Positions 23,398 through 31,796 of a DNA stretch of 45,470 nt are shown here, in pieces. The DNA comes from Actinomycetes bacterium (GTDB taxonomy: Bacteria > Actinomycetota > Actinomycetes > Actinomycetales > Actinomycetaceae). The translations under genes and the position numbers were made by a program. Location of the stretch: contig JAEWEQ010000001.1 in NCBI GenBank assembly GCA_023389315.1, positions 1 to 45,470 of the forward strand. Reading direction: 5' to 3'. A model generated the notes under the pieces. It did not search any database. It was not told the origin of the DNA and saw only the letters and a program-made list of their open reading frames with translations. Numbering within the stretch: position 1 is the stretch's first letter; the number at the start of each line of letters is the position of its first letter.

Positions 23398-24778
23398 TGG
23401 CGCGCGGATCGGTTCTAGAACTGCCGTCCCAGGCTATTAGACCGGTAGCTCGCAACGTGTTCAGGTGCCTCATCACAGTGGGGCGCGCAAGGCCAGTTAG
23501 CTCCATGATTTCCCCGGTGCCTACTGGTCGGGCAGCCTGTCGCATGGCATCAAGAACGCGCTGGGCGTTTGTCCCTATGGCACTAGCCAGCTCCGCCGGC
23601 ATTGCATTGCTGGCTGAAAGTGTCAGCCGAACGGTTTCTGCAGTCTGGACGTAGATTGGATCAATAAGCCCAACTCGTCGCATCTCGGCGTAGATGCGTC
23701 GAATTCCCTCCCCAAGTTCCTGGGCGAAGCCGTAATCACCGCATACTCGCGCGATACGGGGGTTGCGCGCATTGCGGCTGATGGTCTCCGGGGAGGTGGG
23801 ATCTCCAAAGCCGGGGAATCTGCCGGGGCTTGTGATTTCGATTCTATTGGGGAAGATTTCCACCCGGATGTGGTCCCCGATGATGCTGTAGGAACGGTGG
23901 ATCACCGCGTTGATGAGGCCTTCGATCCAAGCATCGCGTGGAATGATTGGAATAGTTGAGAACTTACCATCAACGCCGAGTGCTCGCCGCTTCGGCATGA
24001 ACTCGGCTATCGCTCTAGCGGCGTCAGTAATCTGTTGTGGGAGGGGGCCCTCACACCTTAGATCCTTGCCGTCTTCGATCTGCAAGGACTGGCCAACGCC
24101 TCGCTCTGTATTGAGATACTTAACTACTCTGACATACGCTTGCGGATAAAGCTGCTGCGGCCTGGCGGAAAACAGTAAGTAGCCGGCCACCGTGACTTGA
24201 TCATTGATAGTCAATAGGTCGCGCGCTTGCAGAACCCGCTTGAGAGAAGTTGACCCTAAATTTTTTTGATACTCGCCTAGCAGCTTCTTATCTAGGTGCG
24301 AGATATCAACTCCGGGCGCTGCAGTGCCGCTGAAGTTGGAGGAGCCGCGCTCCCACTCCAGCTCCTGCCGCTGTGGGAAGGAAAGTTGCCGAGATTCGTC
24401 GCCAATCCGTTGAAAACAGTCACCTTTGTTTGTCTCGTGGACATACTCTCCAGGAGCCACCCGAAAAGCCACCACGACACCCTGTGTGGTCACAATTTCG
24501 CGCATCGTTGCGCGAACCGGGGGTCGGGTAAAGTCAATCGGAACCTGGCGCAGTGAGTTCGTATCGCTCACCGGAACGATCTTTCCATTTTCAATCCCAA
24601 CCACGACTACGCCGCCTTCCGCGTTAGCCATGGCTACCAGCGGTTTCGCCAGCGCTGCCGGTGCTATACGTCCCGACTTCCGTTCGTACCACTGGTTCTC
24701 CGGCATGGCTATGAGCGCATCTACCGCCTGTTGCGGTTTCTCTTCCGCGAGATTAAGTGCCTTATCCACAGACAACAT
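23381..24778 (-). CDS. AlbA_2/Schlafen-domain ATP-binding putative transcriptional regulator
   Basis: A 465-residue protein of the COG2865 type. Residues ~25-135 form the AlbA_2 (Schlafen-like) domain, with NQWYERKSGRIAP and LAKPLVAMANAEGGVVVVGI. The middle carries the HATPase_c_4 part (GLINAVIHRSYSIIGDHIRV then EITSPGRFPGF, and YGFAQELGEGIRRIYAEMRR). The C-terminus is a winged helix (ARPVGTGEIMELTGLARPTV). Such proteins occur beside toxins, phage genes or alone and are poorly understood. It is bracketed by two 46-47-base direct repeats; one covers its promoter and the other its stop codon, so the protein may bind them. It contains no CGAGGACG word and differs in composition from its neighbours, hinting at acquisition. 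Confidence 0.85.
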   Translation of the reverse strand: MLSVDKALNLAEEKPQQAVDALIAMPENQWYERKSGRIAPAALAKPLVAMANAEGGVVVVGIENGKIVPVSDTNSLRQVPIDFTRPPVRATMREIVTTQGVVVAFRVAPGEYVHETNKGDCFQRIGDESRQLSFPQRQELEWERGSSNFSGTAAPGVDISHLDKKLLGEYQKNLGSTSLKRVLQARDLLTINDQVTVAGYLLFSARPQQLYPQAYVRVVKYLNTERGVGQSLQIEDGKDLRCEGPLPQQITDAARAIAEFMPKRRALGVDGKFSTIPIIPRDAWIEGLINAVIHRSYSIIGDHIRVEIFPNRIEITSPGRFPGFGDPTSPETISRNARNPRIARVCGDYGFAQELGEGIRRIYAEMRRVGLIDPIYVQTAETVRLTLSASNAMPAELASAIGTNAQRVLDAMRQAARPVGTGEIMELTGLARPTVMRHLNTLRATGLIAWDGSSRTDPRATWHVL

Positions 24779-24788
24779 ACTCTAACTA

Positions 24789-24835
24789 TAACATTGTTAG
24801 AGTAGCGTTAGAGTGCCGTTAGAGTAGGTGGCAGG
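24789..24835 (+). repeat. Iteron repeat, copy B (promoter side of the AlbA_2 gene)
   Basis: TAACATTGTTA (24789-24799) overlaps three perfect 11-base iterons: GTTAGAGTAGC, GTTAGAGTGCC, GTTAGAGTAGG (24796-24828), followed by TGGCAGG. An additional CTCTAAC at 24780-24786 gives an inverted half-site next to the start codon at 24778. One-turn spacing implies a protein binding cooperatively along one face of the helix over the gene's promoter. Confidence 0.8.
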
Positions 24836-24862
24836 CTAACCGGGCCTGAACTTGGGTACAAC

Positions 24863-24906
24863 AAAGCCCGGTATCTGAGCGACTTTTGCGCTAGATACCG
24901 GGCTTT
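24863..24906. terminator. Bidirectional terminator after tRNA-fMet
   Basis: AAAGCCCGGTATCT (24863-24876) pairs with AGATACCGGGCTTT (24893-24906), with inner AGCG/CGCT extending the stem. Rightward it is followed by TTCTT after a T5 run; leftward the tail is TTTGTTGT. It should end the tRNA transcript and separate it from the AlbA_2 unit. Confidence 0.85.
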
Positions 24907-24910
24907 TTCT

Positions 24911-24987
<77 letters not shown>

Positions 24988-24999
24988 TCGGTATTAACT

Positions 25000-25028
25000 A
25001 CTTTACGAGCTTGCCCGTGCGGAAGCAA
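25000..25028 (-). promoter_or_regulatory. Candidate promoter of tRNA-fMet
   Basis: TTGCTT (25028-25023) and TAAAGT (25005-25000) on the minus strand are 17 bases apart and place the start of transcription a few bases before the tRNA's 5' end at 24987. Confidence 0.5.
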
Positions 25029-25140
25029 ACGCGCAGGCGGTGGGATTCATCACCGCCGCCCAGAGCAACGATGGGAGCACCGGCGTAGGAGTACACAGCG
25101 ACCGACCGTGCGCTGCGCAACCAGCGGCGCATGCCAAGCG

Positions 25141-25197
25141 CGCGCTCCACGACTAACCCCGCGCTCTATGACTAACCGCGCGCGCCATGACCAACCG
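25141..25197. repeat. Three 19-base tandem repeats in the tRNA-TauE gap
   Basis: Three head-to-tail units of 19 bases (25141-25159, 25160-25178, 25179-25197) share the frame CGCGC....(A/T)(C/T)GACYAACC with a few changes. The surrounding 24988-25289 gap holds no gene that I can support, except for a GGCGGTG/CACCGCC hairpin at 25036-25057 and one CGAGGACG word at 25204-25211. Confidence 0.6.
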
Positions 25198-25289
25198 TGC
25201 GACCGTCCTCGTGCAATGCTCCGTAAACCACAGGTCCCAGATAGGGGACGGCCCACTCCCGCTCCCCGCCCAGTGATTACAGTGGGAGG

Positions 25290-26039
25290 GTGGTATCCGT
25301 CCAAGTTCTAATAGCTGTGTTCCTAGTCATCGGCTTCGGTGCGCTCACCCAAAGCCTGGCGGGCATGGGATTCGGCATGATTGTGGCCCCGCTGCTGGTA
25401 GTTATGTTCGGACCCACCGAAGGGATCCTTTGGGGCAATGCCCTGGGGATCGTGAACGCCGGGATCCTACTGGCGTTGAAGCACCGTGACACCGATTGGG
25501 CTATCGCCGCGCGTTTCACAGCGGCCTCTATCCCGGTGATCGCACTGACCGTGGCATTGACCCACTACATTCCTCGCGCCCCGCTGGAAGTCATGATCGG
25601 GACGCTCATCCTGGCGATGTCACTACTTTCCGTGGCTGCCCCGCGCCTGCGGCAAGTCCATGGCGTCATCCCCCAATACCTGACCGGCGCAGTGGGGGGC
25701 TTCCTATCCGCCTCCGTGGCCCAAGCTGGCCCCGCGATGGTTGCCTACGCGCAAGCCTCCCGCTGGGAACAACACCGCTTCGCCGCCACCTTGCAGGCCT
25801 ACTTCGTAGCCATGAACCTGTTCACCGTGCCCCTGAAGTGGTACAGCGGGTTGATTCCCGACCCCGAGTCCATCTCCCTGCACACCATTTTGGCAGCGAT
25901 CGGCGGGATGGCGGTCGGCACCTTCCTAGCTAGCCGCCTCCAAAACCGGCTGCACCCCTCGGTGCTGCGCAGTTTCGCCCTCGCCGTGGCCACCGTGGGA
26001 GCGACGATCGTGCTACTTCGTGGCATCATTAGCCTGTAA
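25290..26039 (+). CDS. TauE/SafE-family anion exporter
   Basis: A 249-residue membrane protein with about seven or eight hydrophobic helices. The family's two internally repeated halves are recognisable: GFGALTQSLAGMGFGMIVAP in the first and TGAVGGFLSASVAQAGPAMV in the second, each a small-residue-rich turn followed by a helix. TauE/SafE proteins export sulfite or sulfoacetate or move related anions; substrate unknown. The start is GTG 25290 directly after GGGAGG, which leaves tight spacing; a later GTG or ATG within ~30 residues is possible. Confidence 0.82.
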   Translation: MVSVQVLIAVFLVIGFGALTQSLAGMGFGMIVAPLLVVMFGPTEGILWGNALGIVNAGILLALKHRDTDWAIAARFTAASIPVIALTVALTHYIPRAPLEVMIGTLILAMSLLSVAAPRLRQVHGVIPQYLTGAVGGFLSASVAQAGPAMVAYAQASRWEQHRFAATLQAYFVAMNLFTVPLKWYSGLIPDPESISLHTILAAIGGMAVGTFLASRLQNRLHPSVLRSFALAVATVGATIVLLRGIISL

Positions 26040-26088
26040 CCGACGAAACGCGCTGCAGCTGAGTGCGCGGCAACTATGGAGGCCAACG

Positions 26089-26619
26089 ATGACTGACCCC
26101 CATCCCACTTTGAACGTCCTGTCCCAACCCCAACCGCAAGCGTTGGGGAGCAACTACCGCAGCGCCAACACCCACCTGCAACAGGCACGCTCGCGCCGCT
26201 ACCTCATGGCCCTGGGGATGACCCTGCTTACCGCGCTGTTCCTCACCTTGCCCACTTCGATCCTGCCCAACCCGATCTTCGCCCGCGAAGTGCCGATCCG
26301 CTGGTGGGAATACCCGGTAGTGGCCGCCACTTGCGCTCTCACCTGGGCGTGGTTCATGATCCAAACCCCACCGAAACAACCCGAACACCACGGGCGGCTG
26401 CTCACCGCCCTCACCGTGACCCTGTTCGCGGTGGCATGCCCGGTGTGCAACAAAATCGTGCTGCTCACCATCGGGGCTGCCGGGGCGATGAGCACCTGGG
26501 CGCCAATCCAGCCGTACCTGGCGTTAATCACCCTGGTGGCGTTGGCCTTGGCTTTAGTTTTACGAGTGCGGTCGGCGCGCTTGGGCGCTGGCACGTCCTT
26601 GGAACGTCGGGTGAGTTAA
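26089..26619 (+). CDS. Small conserved-looking membrane protein with a CPVC motif
   Basis: A 176-residue protein with four predicted helices after a 40-residue cytoplasmic segment. I do not recognise the family by name. The third hydrophobic segment reads LTVTLFAVACPVCNKIVLLT followed by IGAAGAMSTWAPIQPYLALI. A Cys-Pro-x-Cys pair at the membrane surface suggests thiol redox chemistry or metal binding, but that is inference. ATG 26089 is preceded by GGAGG. It follows the TauE/SafE gene by 49 bases and is probably co-transcribed. Its last 60 bases overlap the convergent MFS gene. Confidence 0.7.
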   Translation: MTDPHPTLNVLSQPQPQALGSNYRSANTHLQQARSRRYLMALGMTLLTALFLTLPTSILPNPIFAREVPIRWWEYPVVAATCALTWAWFMIQTPPKQPEHHGRLLTALTVTLFAVACPVCNKIVLLTIGAAGAMSTWAPIQPYLALITLVALALALVLRVRSARLGAGTSLERRVS

Positions 26620-27822
26620 CGCAATCACCAGTGACACCGTGGCCGCCAAAGGTGACAAAGCCAGCGCCAGGGTCGGCCAGTGCCCATACAAGGTGGTGGA
26701 GACGATGGGTGCAAAAATCCACGTCACCCCACCGGTAGCGGACAATAGCCCGGCCACCGCGCCCTGTTCGTCGGCGCGCACCGCCAACGACGCCCCGGCG
26801 TTGTAGCCCGGTGACGCCAGTCCCGAACCGATCCCCATTAGGCCCACTGCGACAATGGTCACCCAAAGTGGCAGGGACAGGGCTACCAACGCCACCGCTG
26901 CTACCAGCACCGCCAGCCCCACGCGCAACAGTCGGCGCGGGGGCCACACTAAACGCGGGACCAGCACCAACTGCGACAGCATTGCCCCGGCTGCCTGCGC
27001 CACCATCGCCAGGCCGGTGGTGAGCACCGCGGTCTGCGGATCCAAACCGTAGCGGTCTTGCATCACGAAACCGATGGTTATGTGCACCACCCCGATGGCG
27101 AAGAACATCCCTAACCCGGCGGCCAGGTAGGCGCGGATACGCGGATCGAAAGCCGACATGCGCTGTCCTAGTCGGCGGCGCTGATTAGCGGGCGTGCGTG
27201 GCAACTTCACCAGCGCCAGCACTAACGCCACCCCCACCATCACCGCAGTGGCGTACACCGGGGCCAGCAGCCACCAGGAGGCCAACAGGCCGGAAGCCAG
27301 CGCCCCCACCACCGCCGCCACGTTGAAGGAAGCCCCGAAAGCCGCCATCGCTTTGACCCGCGAATGCTCATCGGGAGTGTGCTCGGCGATCAACGCCTGC
27401 CCGGTCGGTGGAACCGCGGCCACGGCCGCTCCGAAGAACGCGCCCCGTGCCAAAATGATCCCCACCGCGGTTACCGCCACCGGGATCAGGGCGCAAGTGC
27501 GTAAAAAGGTGGTGAGTGCAAACAAAGTGGCAGCTGTGAACGCCAGGCACAGGGCGGAGACGAGCACCGGTTTGCGACCCCAAGATTGGGAAGCCCGCCC
27601 CCACGGTTGGCTGAGCAGCGCCACCATCAAGGCGGCCAGTGACAGCATGAAACCGATATGCCACTCCGCTAAACCCAGCGAGCGGGCCAGGGGCGCAATG
27701 GCGGCGTTCAACAGGAACTGTCCGACGTAAGTGAAGAACACGATCGCCACGATGGTGCGCAGCAAACTCGCGAACGCGCGCTTATCAGCATCCTCCTGTG
27801 GGGGTCGTGGGTCGGTCACCAC
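26560..27822 (-). CDS. MFS exporter, DHA1 (drug:H+ antiporter) type
   Basis: A 420-residue 12-helix carrier. The MFS signature after helix 2 appears as SQPWGRASQSWGRKPVLVSA, and helix 5 contains GASFNVAAVVGALASGLLAS, resembling the antiporter motif C. The C-terminal half has GIGSGLASPGYNAGASLAV. The likely start is GTG 27822 (or the adjacent GTG 27819), after AAGAAGAG. The end of the gene overlaps the convergent CPVC-protein gene by 60 bases. Substrate is not evident; expulsion of a drug or metabolite is likely. Confidence 0.82.
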   Translation of the reverse strand: MVTDPRPPQEDADKRAFASLLRTIVAIVFFTYVGQFLLNAAIAPLARSLGLAEWHIGFMLSLAALMVALLSQPWGRASQSWGRKPVLVSALCLAFTAATLFALTTFLRTCALIPVAVTAVGIILARGAFFGAAVAAVPPTGQALIAEHTPDEHSRVKAMAAFGASFNVAAVVGALASGLLASWWLLAPVYATAVMVGVALVLALVKLPRTPANQRRRLGQRMSAFDPRIRAYLAAGLGMFFAIGVVHITIGFVMQDRYGLDPQTAVLTTGLAMVAQAAGAMLSQLVLVPRLVWPPRRLLRVGLAVLVAAVALVALSLPLWVTIVAVGLMGIGSGLASPGYNAGASLAVRADEQGAVAGLLSATGGVTWIFAPIVSTTLYGHWPTLALALSPLAATVSLVIALTHPTFQGRASAQARRPHS

Positions 27823-27912
27823 TGTTTCTCTTCTTTCCTCACGAGGGCGGTCGGGGTCCACCCGGACTCACAAACCCAGAAAACTACCGCAAAGTGATTA
27901 GCCCGGCCGGGG

Positions 27913-28413
27913 TTACTGCTCCCAAATGCCAGCGACGTTAGCGTCGAAAACGGCCCGACCGTCCTCGCCACTGAGAACCCGGTGCACCACCTGGGTGAAG
28001 CGCGCATTCATGGCGGGCAGTTCACCGGCTGCGAACCAAGCGACCTCACTGTTCTCCCCATCGGCAGGGAAGGGGGTGCCGCTTTCGTAAATCATGTGGA
28101 AAGACAGGTCCAAGTAAATCGTGCGGTCCCCGTTTTCGTACTCCACCGGGCCCACCACTTCGGTGGAAACCAGGCGCTGGGGGCGCACTCGCACGGCGGC
28201 TTCCTCCCACGCTTCGCGGGCTCCCGCGTAGGCCGGTTCTTCCCCCGGGTCAATGATGCCGGTCACCGGGGTCCACTGGCCGTTATCAGCCCGGCGTACC
28301 AACAGCACGCGGGTCAGGTCAGTATCGGTGATCACAGCGGTGACGCCCGGTAGCCACAATTGGGTATGGCCGACGAAAGAACGCAAATGGAGGACAAAGT
28401 CGGGAGTTGCCAT
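27913..28413 (-). CDS. NUDIX hydrolase
   Basis: A 166-residue pyrophosphohydrolase of nucleoside-diphosphate-linked compounds. The Nudix box is complete: GIIDPGEEPAYAGAREAWEE then AAV (residues about 68-90), with the metal-binding REAWEE glutamates. The N-terminal LWLPGVTAVITDTDLTRVLL strand is usual for the fold. The neighbours folA and thyA, on the same strand upstream, make a nucleotide-cleaning or pterin-pyrophosphate role conceivable, but this is only context. Confidence 0.88.
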   Translation of the reverse strand: MATPDFVLHLRSFVGHTQLWLPGVTAVITDTDLTRVLLVRRADNGQWTPVTGIIDPGEEPAYAGAREAWEEAAVRVRPQRLVSTEVVGPVEYENGDRTIYLDLSFHMIYESGTPFPADGENSEVAWFAAGELPAMNARFTQVVHRVLSGEDGRAVFDANVAGIWEQ

Positions 28414-28478
28414 GCCTTCAGTTTAGGAGCACGCCGGCGGCAAACTCCAACCGCCCGGGCCTGGCGGCCGGGGAACAA

Positions 28479-28985
28479 CTAGCGGCGGCGGTAAACCGTC
28501 ACCTGCCAACGCGCATCGCCGCTGCGCGGGCGCCAATCCGCGTCCGAACGCGCCTGATCAACCACCCACTCGTCCTCGTCAATGGGCGGGGCGTAAACCC
28601 ACTCGCGCTCCGGAGGCAACTCCAAATCTAAACTCGTGACCACCAGCTCATCGGCCAGGGGCATCGCCTGGCGGTAGACGTTGCCGCCACCGGCGATCCA
28701 CACCTGCTCACTGGCCCACTTCGCCTGCTCCAGGGCCTCTTCAAGGGAGGCGCACACGATCGCCCCGGGTGCGCGGTAATCGGCCTGCGAAGTGAGTACG
28801 AAGTTGCGGCGCCCCGGCAGCGGCTGCGAGCCCAACGCTTCCCACGAAGCCCGCCCCATGATGATCGGCGCACCCATGGTGGAGCGTTTAAAGAACTGAA
28901 AATCTGCCGGCACGTGCCACGCCATGCCAGTGCCCGTCCCCAGCACCGCGTTACGGTCCTGGGCCCAAATCATGGAAACCGTCAT
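28479..28985 (-). CDS. folA: Dihydrofolate reductase
   Basis: A 168-residue enzyme that reduces dihydrofolate to tetrahydrofolate with NADPH. Motifs: SMIWAQDRNAVLGTG, MAWHVPADFQFFKRSTMGAP (catalytic acidic residue Asp after the WHVP segment), IIMGRASWEALG and VWIAGGGNVYRQAM. Start ATG 28985 lies two bases after the thyA stop codon, so folA is translated with thyA; ThyA generates the dihydrofolate that FolA recycles. Confidence 0.95.
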   Translation of the reverse strand: MTVSMIWAQDRNAVLGTGTGMAWHVPADFQFFKRSTMGAPIIMGRASWEALGSQPLPGRRNFVLTSQADYRAPGAIVCASLEEALEQAKWASEQVWIAGGGNVYRQAMPLADELVVTSLDLELPPEREWVYAPPIDEDEWVVDQARSDADWRPRSGDARWQVTVYRRR

Positions 28986-28987
28986 GA

Positions 28988-29797
28988 CTACACCGCCACC
29001 TGCGCGCGGATAGTGGGGTGGTGCTGGTAGTCACGCACCACCACGTCCTCGAAATCGTATTCAAATAACGAGGGCGCCCGGCGCAACTCCAAGGTGGGGA
29101 ACGGGTAGGGGTCGCGCTGCAACTGCGTGTCGACTTGCTCCAGGTGGTTGGCATACAGGTGACAATCCCCACCAGTCCACACCAAGTCCCCCACTTCCAG
29201 GTCACACTGCTGGGCGATCATGTGGGTTAGCAGCGCGTAGGAAGCAATGTTGAACGGCACCCCCAGGAACAAGTCGGCGCTGCGTTGGTAAATCTGCAGC
29301 GACAACTTCCCCTCACACACATAAAGCTGGAAGAAAGCGTGACAAGGGGCCAAAGCCATCGCATCTAACTCACCCACGTTCCACGCTGAAACCAACATGC
29401 GACGCGAGTTAGGGTTATTGCGAACCGTATCCAACACCTGGGAAAGCTGGTCGATGTGGCGCCCATCGGCGGTGGGCCACGAACGCCACTGCACGCCGTA
29501 AACCGGGCCGAGGTCACCGTCCTCGTCGGCCCACTCGTTCCAAATGCGGATCCCGTTTTCTTGCAACCAACGCACATTGGAATCACCCTGCAAGAACCAC
29601 AGCAGTTCACCCACCACGGACTTCAAGTGCACCCGTTTGGTGGTGATAAGCGGGAAACCGGCCGACAGGTCGTAGCGTAGCTGGTGGCCAAAAACCGAAT
29701 ACGTGCCGGTGCCGGTGCGGTCGGATTTGAAAGTCCCGTGCTCGCGTACGTGTTGCAACAGGTCTTCGTAAGCGCGGTTAATCGTTCGCTCACTCAT
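28988..29797 (-). CDS. thyA: Thymidylate synthase
   Basis: A 269-residue enzyme making dTMP from dUMP with methylene-tetrahydrofolate. The catalytic-cysteine segment ALAPCHAFFQLYV, the phosphate-binding RRMLVSAWN, the dUMP-binding QRSADLFLGVPFNIASYALL and the folate-site WTGGDCHLY are all intact. ATG 29797 has GGGAGG upstream. It precedes folA in a two-gene unit. Confidence 0.97.
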   Translation of the reverse strand: MSERTINRAYEDLLQHVREHGTFKSDRTGTGTYSVFGHQLRYDLSAGFPLITTKRVHLKSVVGELLWFLQGDSNVRWLQENGIRIWNEWADEDGDLGPVYGVQWRSWPTADGRHIDQLSQVLDTVRNNPNSRRMLVSAWNVGELDAMALAPCHAFFQLYVCEGKLSLQIYQRSADLFLGVPFNIASYALLTHMIAQQCDLEVGDLVWTGGDCHLYANHLEQVDTQLQRDPYPFPTLELRRAPSLFEYDFEDVVVRDYQHHPTIRAQVAV

Positions 29798-29823
29798 CGC
29801 TGAACCTCCCAGGTGCTCACCCC

Positions 29824-29844
29824 GGTGGCAGTTAGCTAGCCACC
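29824..29844 (-). terminator. Hairpin downstream of the EcsC-like gene
   Basis: GGTGGC (29824-29829) and GCCACC (29839-29844) form a short stem between the EcsC-like stop and the thyA start. It is weak as a terminator and is followed on the minus strand by no T run. Confidence 0.3.
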
Positions 29845-29867
29845 ATTTAAATCACTTGGCAACCAGT

Positions 29868-30671
29868 TTAAGCATCAACCTTCGCGTCGTCGTTAACCGG
29901 TTCACCTTTGTGGTCTTGCACCTGGCAATCCACTTCCACCGGGTAAGCGAACTCGGCGGGCGCATCACCCAGGGCGTAGGTGACGCCCTCTATCACGTTC
30001 GAAGCCATGGAACGGCCAATCATCCACCCCAAGACCGCGCCGATACCAAACGGCATCAAACGCCCCGCGGTGGCCGTCAGCCCCTTACTGGCGGCCTGCT
30101 GGGTGGCGCGCTTAGCGAGGGTGCGGTTCACCCGCTGGATGGTTTGCCGCTGCATATCGGAGGCATAGCCCTTCAGCGCCGTCAAGGTGGAGAAACCGAA
30201 CTGGGACGAAGCAATCTCCGCGCCTTGCTCACCCATCAAAGAGGTCAGCACCAGCAGGCGACGCTTGTCTATGTCATCGGTGGGGATGCCGTAGATCGAC
30301 GCCATGGTCAGCACGTAGTAGCCGGCCTGGGTCACGAACCCCACCAGTTGGGCGGAGGACAACCCCAAACCAGCGACCGTGCCCACCCCCGGGGCGGCCG
30401 CCGCGGTGCCCGCCAAACCGGAAGTGTTCGCCGCCAAACGGCGGAAATCCTTCGTCACAATGGCGGCTAAATCCGCGGGCGTGGCGTGCGGATGCTTAAT
30501 GCGCAGTTCGTTGACCCGCTGGGTGATTGACTCATTGGGGACGTCAATCATCACATCCACCGCCTGGGGGATGGAGCGGGCCTTAAGCAAGGCTTTCACC
30601 GCGGTGGAAGCGTTACGAGTGCCCCGTGCCACGGCCTTCGGCAAGTGAGCTAGATCGCGGACAATACCCAT
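29868..30671 (-). CDS. EcsC-family-like protein
   Basis: A 267-residue protein. The centre is small-residue rich and weakly hydrophobic (SGLAGTAAAAPGVGTVAGLG, then LVGFVTQAGYYVLTMASIYG), followed by RRLLVLTSLMGEQGAEIASS; a glycine-rich helix near the C-terminus reads MPFGIGAVLGWMIGRSMASN. This order, with a tyrosine-glycine then a leucine-rich helix, resembles the EcsC family of peripheral membrane proteins, whose function is unclear. The first 70 residues are basic and helical. It starts eight bases after the OsmC stop, so the two genes are likely one unit. Confidence 0.6.
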   Translation of the reverse strand: MGIVRDLAHLPKAVARGTRNASTAVKALLKARSIPQAVDVMIDVPNESITQRVNELRIKHPHATPADLAAIVTKDFRRLAANTSGLAGTAAAAPGVGTVAGLGLSSAQLVGFVTQAGYYVLTMASIYGIPTDDIDKRRLLVLTSLMGEQGAEIASSQFGFSTLTALKGYASDMQRQTIQRVNRTLAKRATQQAASKGLTATAGRLMPFGIGAVLGWMIGRSMASNVIEGVTYALGDAPAEFAYPVEVDCQVQDHKGEPVNDDAKVDA

Positions 30672-30679
30672 GTTTGACC

Positions 30680-31132
30680 TCAGTATTCAGATGTGATGGA
30701 CAGGCTGTGAGTGATGCCTTCATCGAGGGTATGCGAAATCGTGCATTTACGCTCGATGGCAGCCTTCGCGCGGCGCTGCAACTGGTCGTTTTCTTCCTCC
30801 GACAAGCCCGATAAGTCGGTCACAATCTCCACATCCATATGCGTGAAGCGGTCCTTTTCCTCATCGTATTGGGAGCTGACCCCCACGGTGGAGCGGTAGT
30901 CGGCGCCCAGGGCGGCCGCGAAACGGGCGTCCGAGGACGTGGCGTGACACCCAGCGAACGCTAACTTCAGCAAATCACCGGGGGTGAATTCGTCCTCGCC
31001 GTGACCGATACGAACCTCCACGCCATTGGAAGTGCGGCCGATGAAAGAACCTGGGCCGGTGCGTTCCAACCAAATGGCTTTTTGGGCGGGCTTGTCAGTG
31101 GTATCGGTTTGGGTTTGGTCTTTATCACTCAT
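30680..31132 (-). CDS. OsmC/Ohr-family protein
   Basis: A 150-residue protein of the OsmC fold. The family core with its helix containing the redox-active cysteine is visible as PGDLLKLAFAGCHATSSDAR, and the second cysteine as AAIERKCTISHTL, matching the two-cysteine peroxidase centre of OsmC/Ohr enzymes. It probably reduces organic hydroperoxides. ATG 31132 has AGGAGG five bases upstream; an in-frame extension to 31246 has no site. Upstream gene DUF2505, downstream EcsC-like gene, same strand. Confidence 0.88.
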   Translation of the reverse strand: MSDKDQTQTDTTDKPAQKAIWLERTGPGSFIGRTSNGVEVRIGHGEDEFTPGDLLKLAFAGCHATSSDARFAAALGADYRSTVGVSSQYDEEKDRFTHMDVEIVTDLSGLSEEENDQLQRRAKAAIERKCTISHTLDEGITHSLSITSEY

Positions 31133-31224
31133 GATTTCCTCCTGTGCTGCGGGCGACTGGGCTGCGAAACTGACGGCTCTAACTTTCCTGTACTGGGGCG
31201 ACTCGGTTGCTAAACCGTCGGCTG

Positions 31225-31707
31225 CTACTGGCCGGCGCCGTCCCAATACTGCTGCGCGATACGTTCTTCGACGGCGTTAATTTGGTCAATATGTGCCACC
31301 GCCTGCTTTTCCAACTTCGCCCCCACCAAAGGGATGCGCACGCTCACTTCACCTTCCAGGCGACGCTCACACCCGCCCTCGGCAGGTAAAAGCTGCGAAT
31401 CGAAACTCACGGAAACGGGGAAGGAACCGACTTTCACCACGGTGCGGGCACTGGCATCATCGGCGTCCCACTTTTCCTCCACCGCCACTTCCGGTGCCCC
31501 CTTAGCGAACTTGCGTACCGCCGAGGGCAGGGAATCGGGATCCACCTGGGCGAGAGTGCGGATCACGAAACCACCATCGACTTCCTCCACCGGCTCGGTG
31601 TGCGCATGCAGCTGCGCGTCACGAAGCTGGTGGAAACGCGGATCACGCATCATTTCGACGGTGTCTTCCACGCTGCGAGGGTAGAACAACTTGTGGGTGA
31701 ACTTCAT
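31225..31707 (-). CDS. DUF2505-domain protein
   Basis: A 160-residue protein of the actinobacterial DUF2505 family, which adopts a START/SRPBCC-like lipid-binding fold. It begins MKFTHKLFYPRSVEDTVEMM and ends with KLEKQAVAHIDQINAVEERI, the C-terminal helix usual for that fold. Function is unknown; hydrophobic-ligand binding is inferred. ATG 31707 follows TTAGAAGG. Confidence 0.8.
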   Translation of the reverse strand: MKFTHKLFYPRSVEDTVEMMRDPRFHQLRDAQLHAHTEPVEEVDGGFVIRTLAQVDPDSLPSAVRKFAKGAPEVAVEEKWDADDASARTVVKVGSFPVSVSFDSQLLPAEGGCERRLEGEVSVRIPLVGAKLEKQAVAHIDQINAVEERIAQQYWDGAGQ

Positions 31708-31796
31708 CTTGCACCTTCTAAGTTAGAGAACTAAGTGCCTACCTCAACAATAGGTGCTTTGTGGGAAAAAGGCGCGGGTAAACGTAGCATAGGGGT

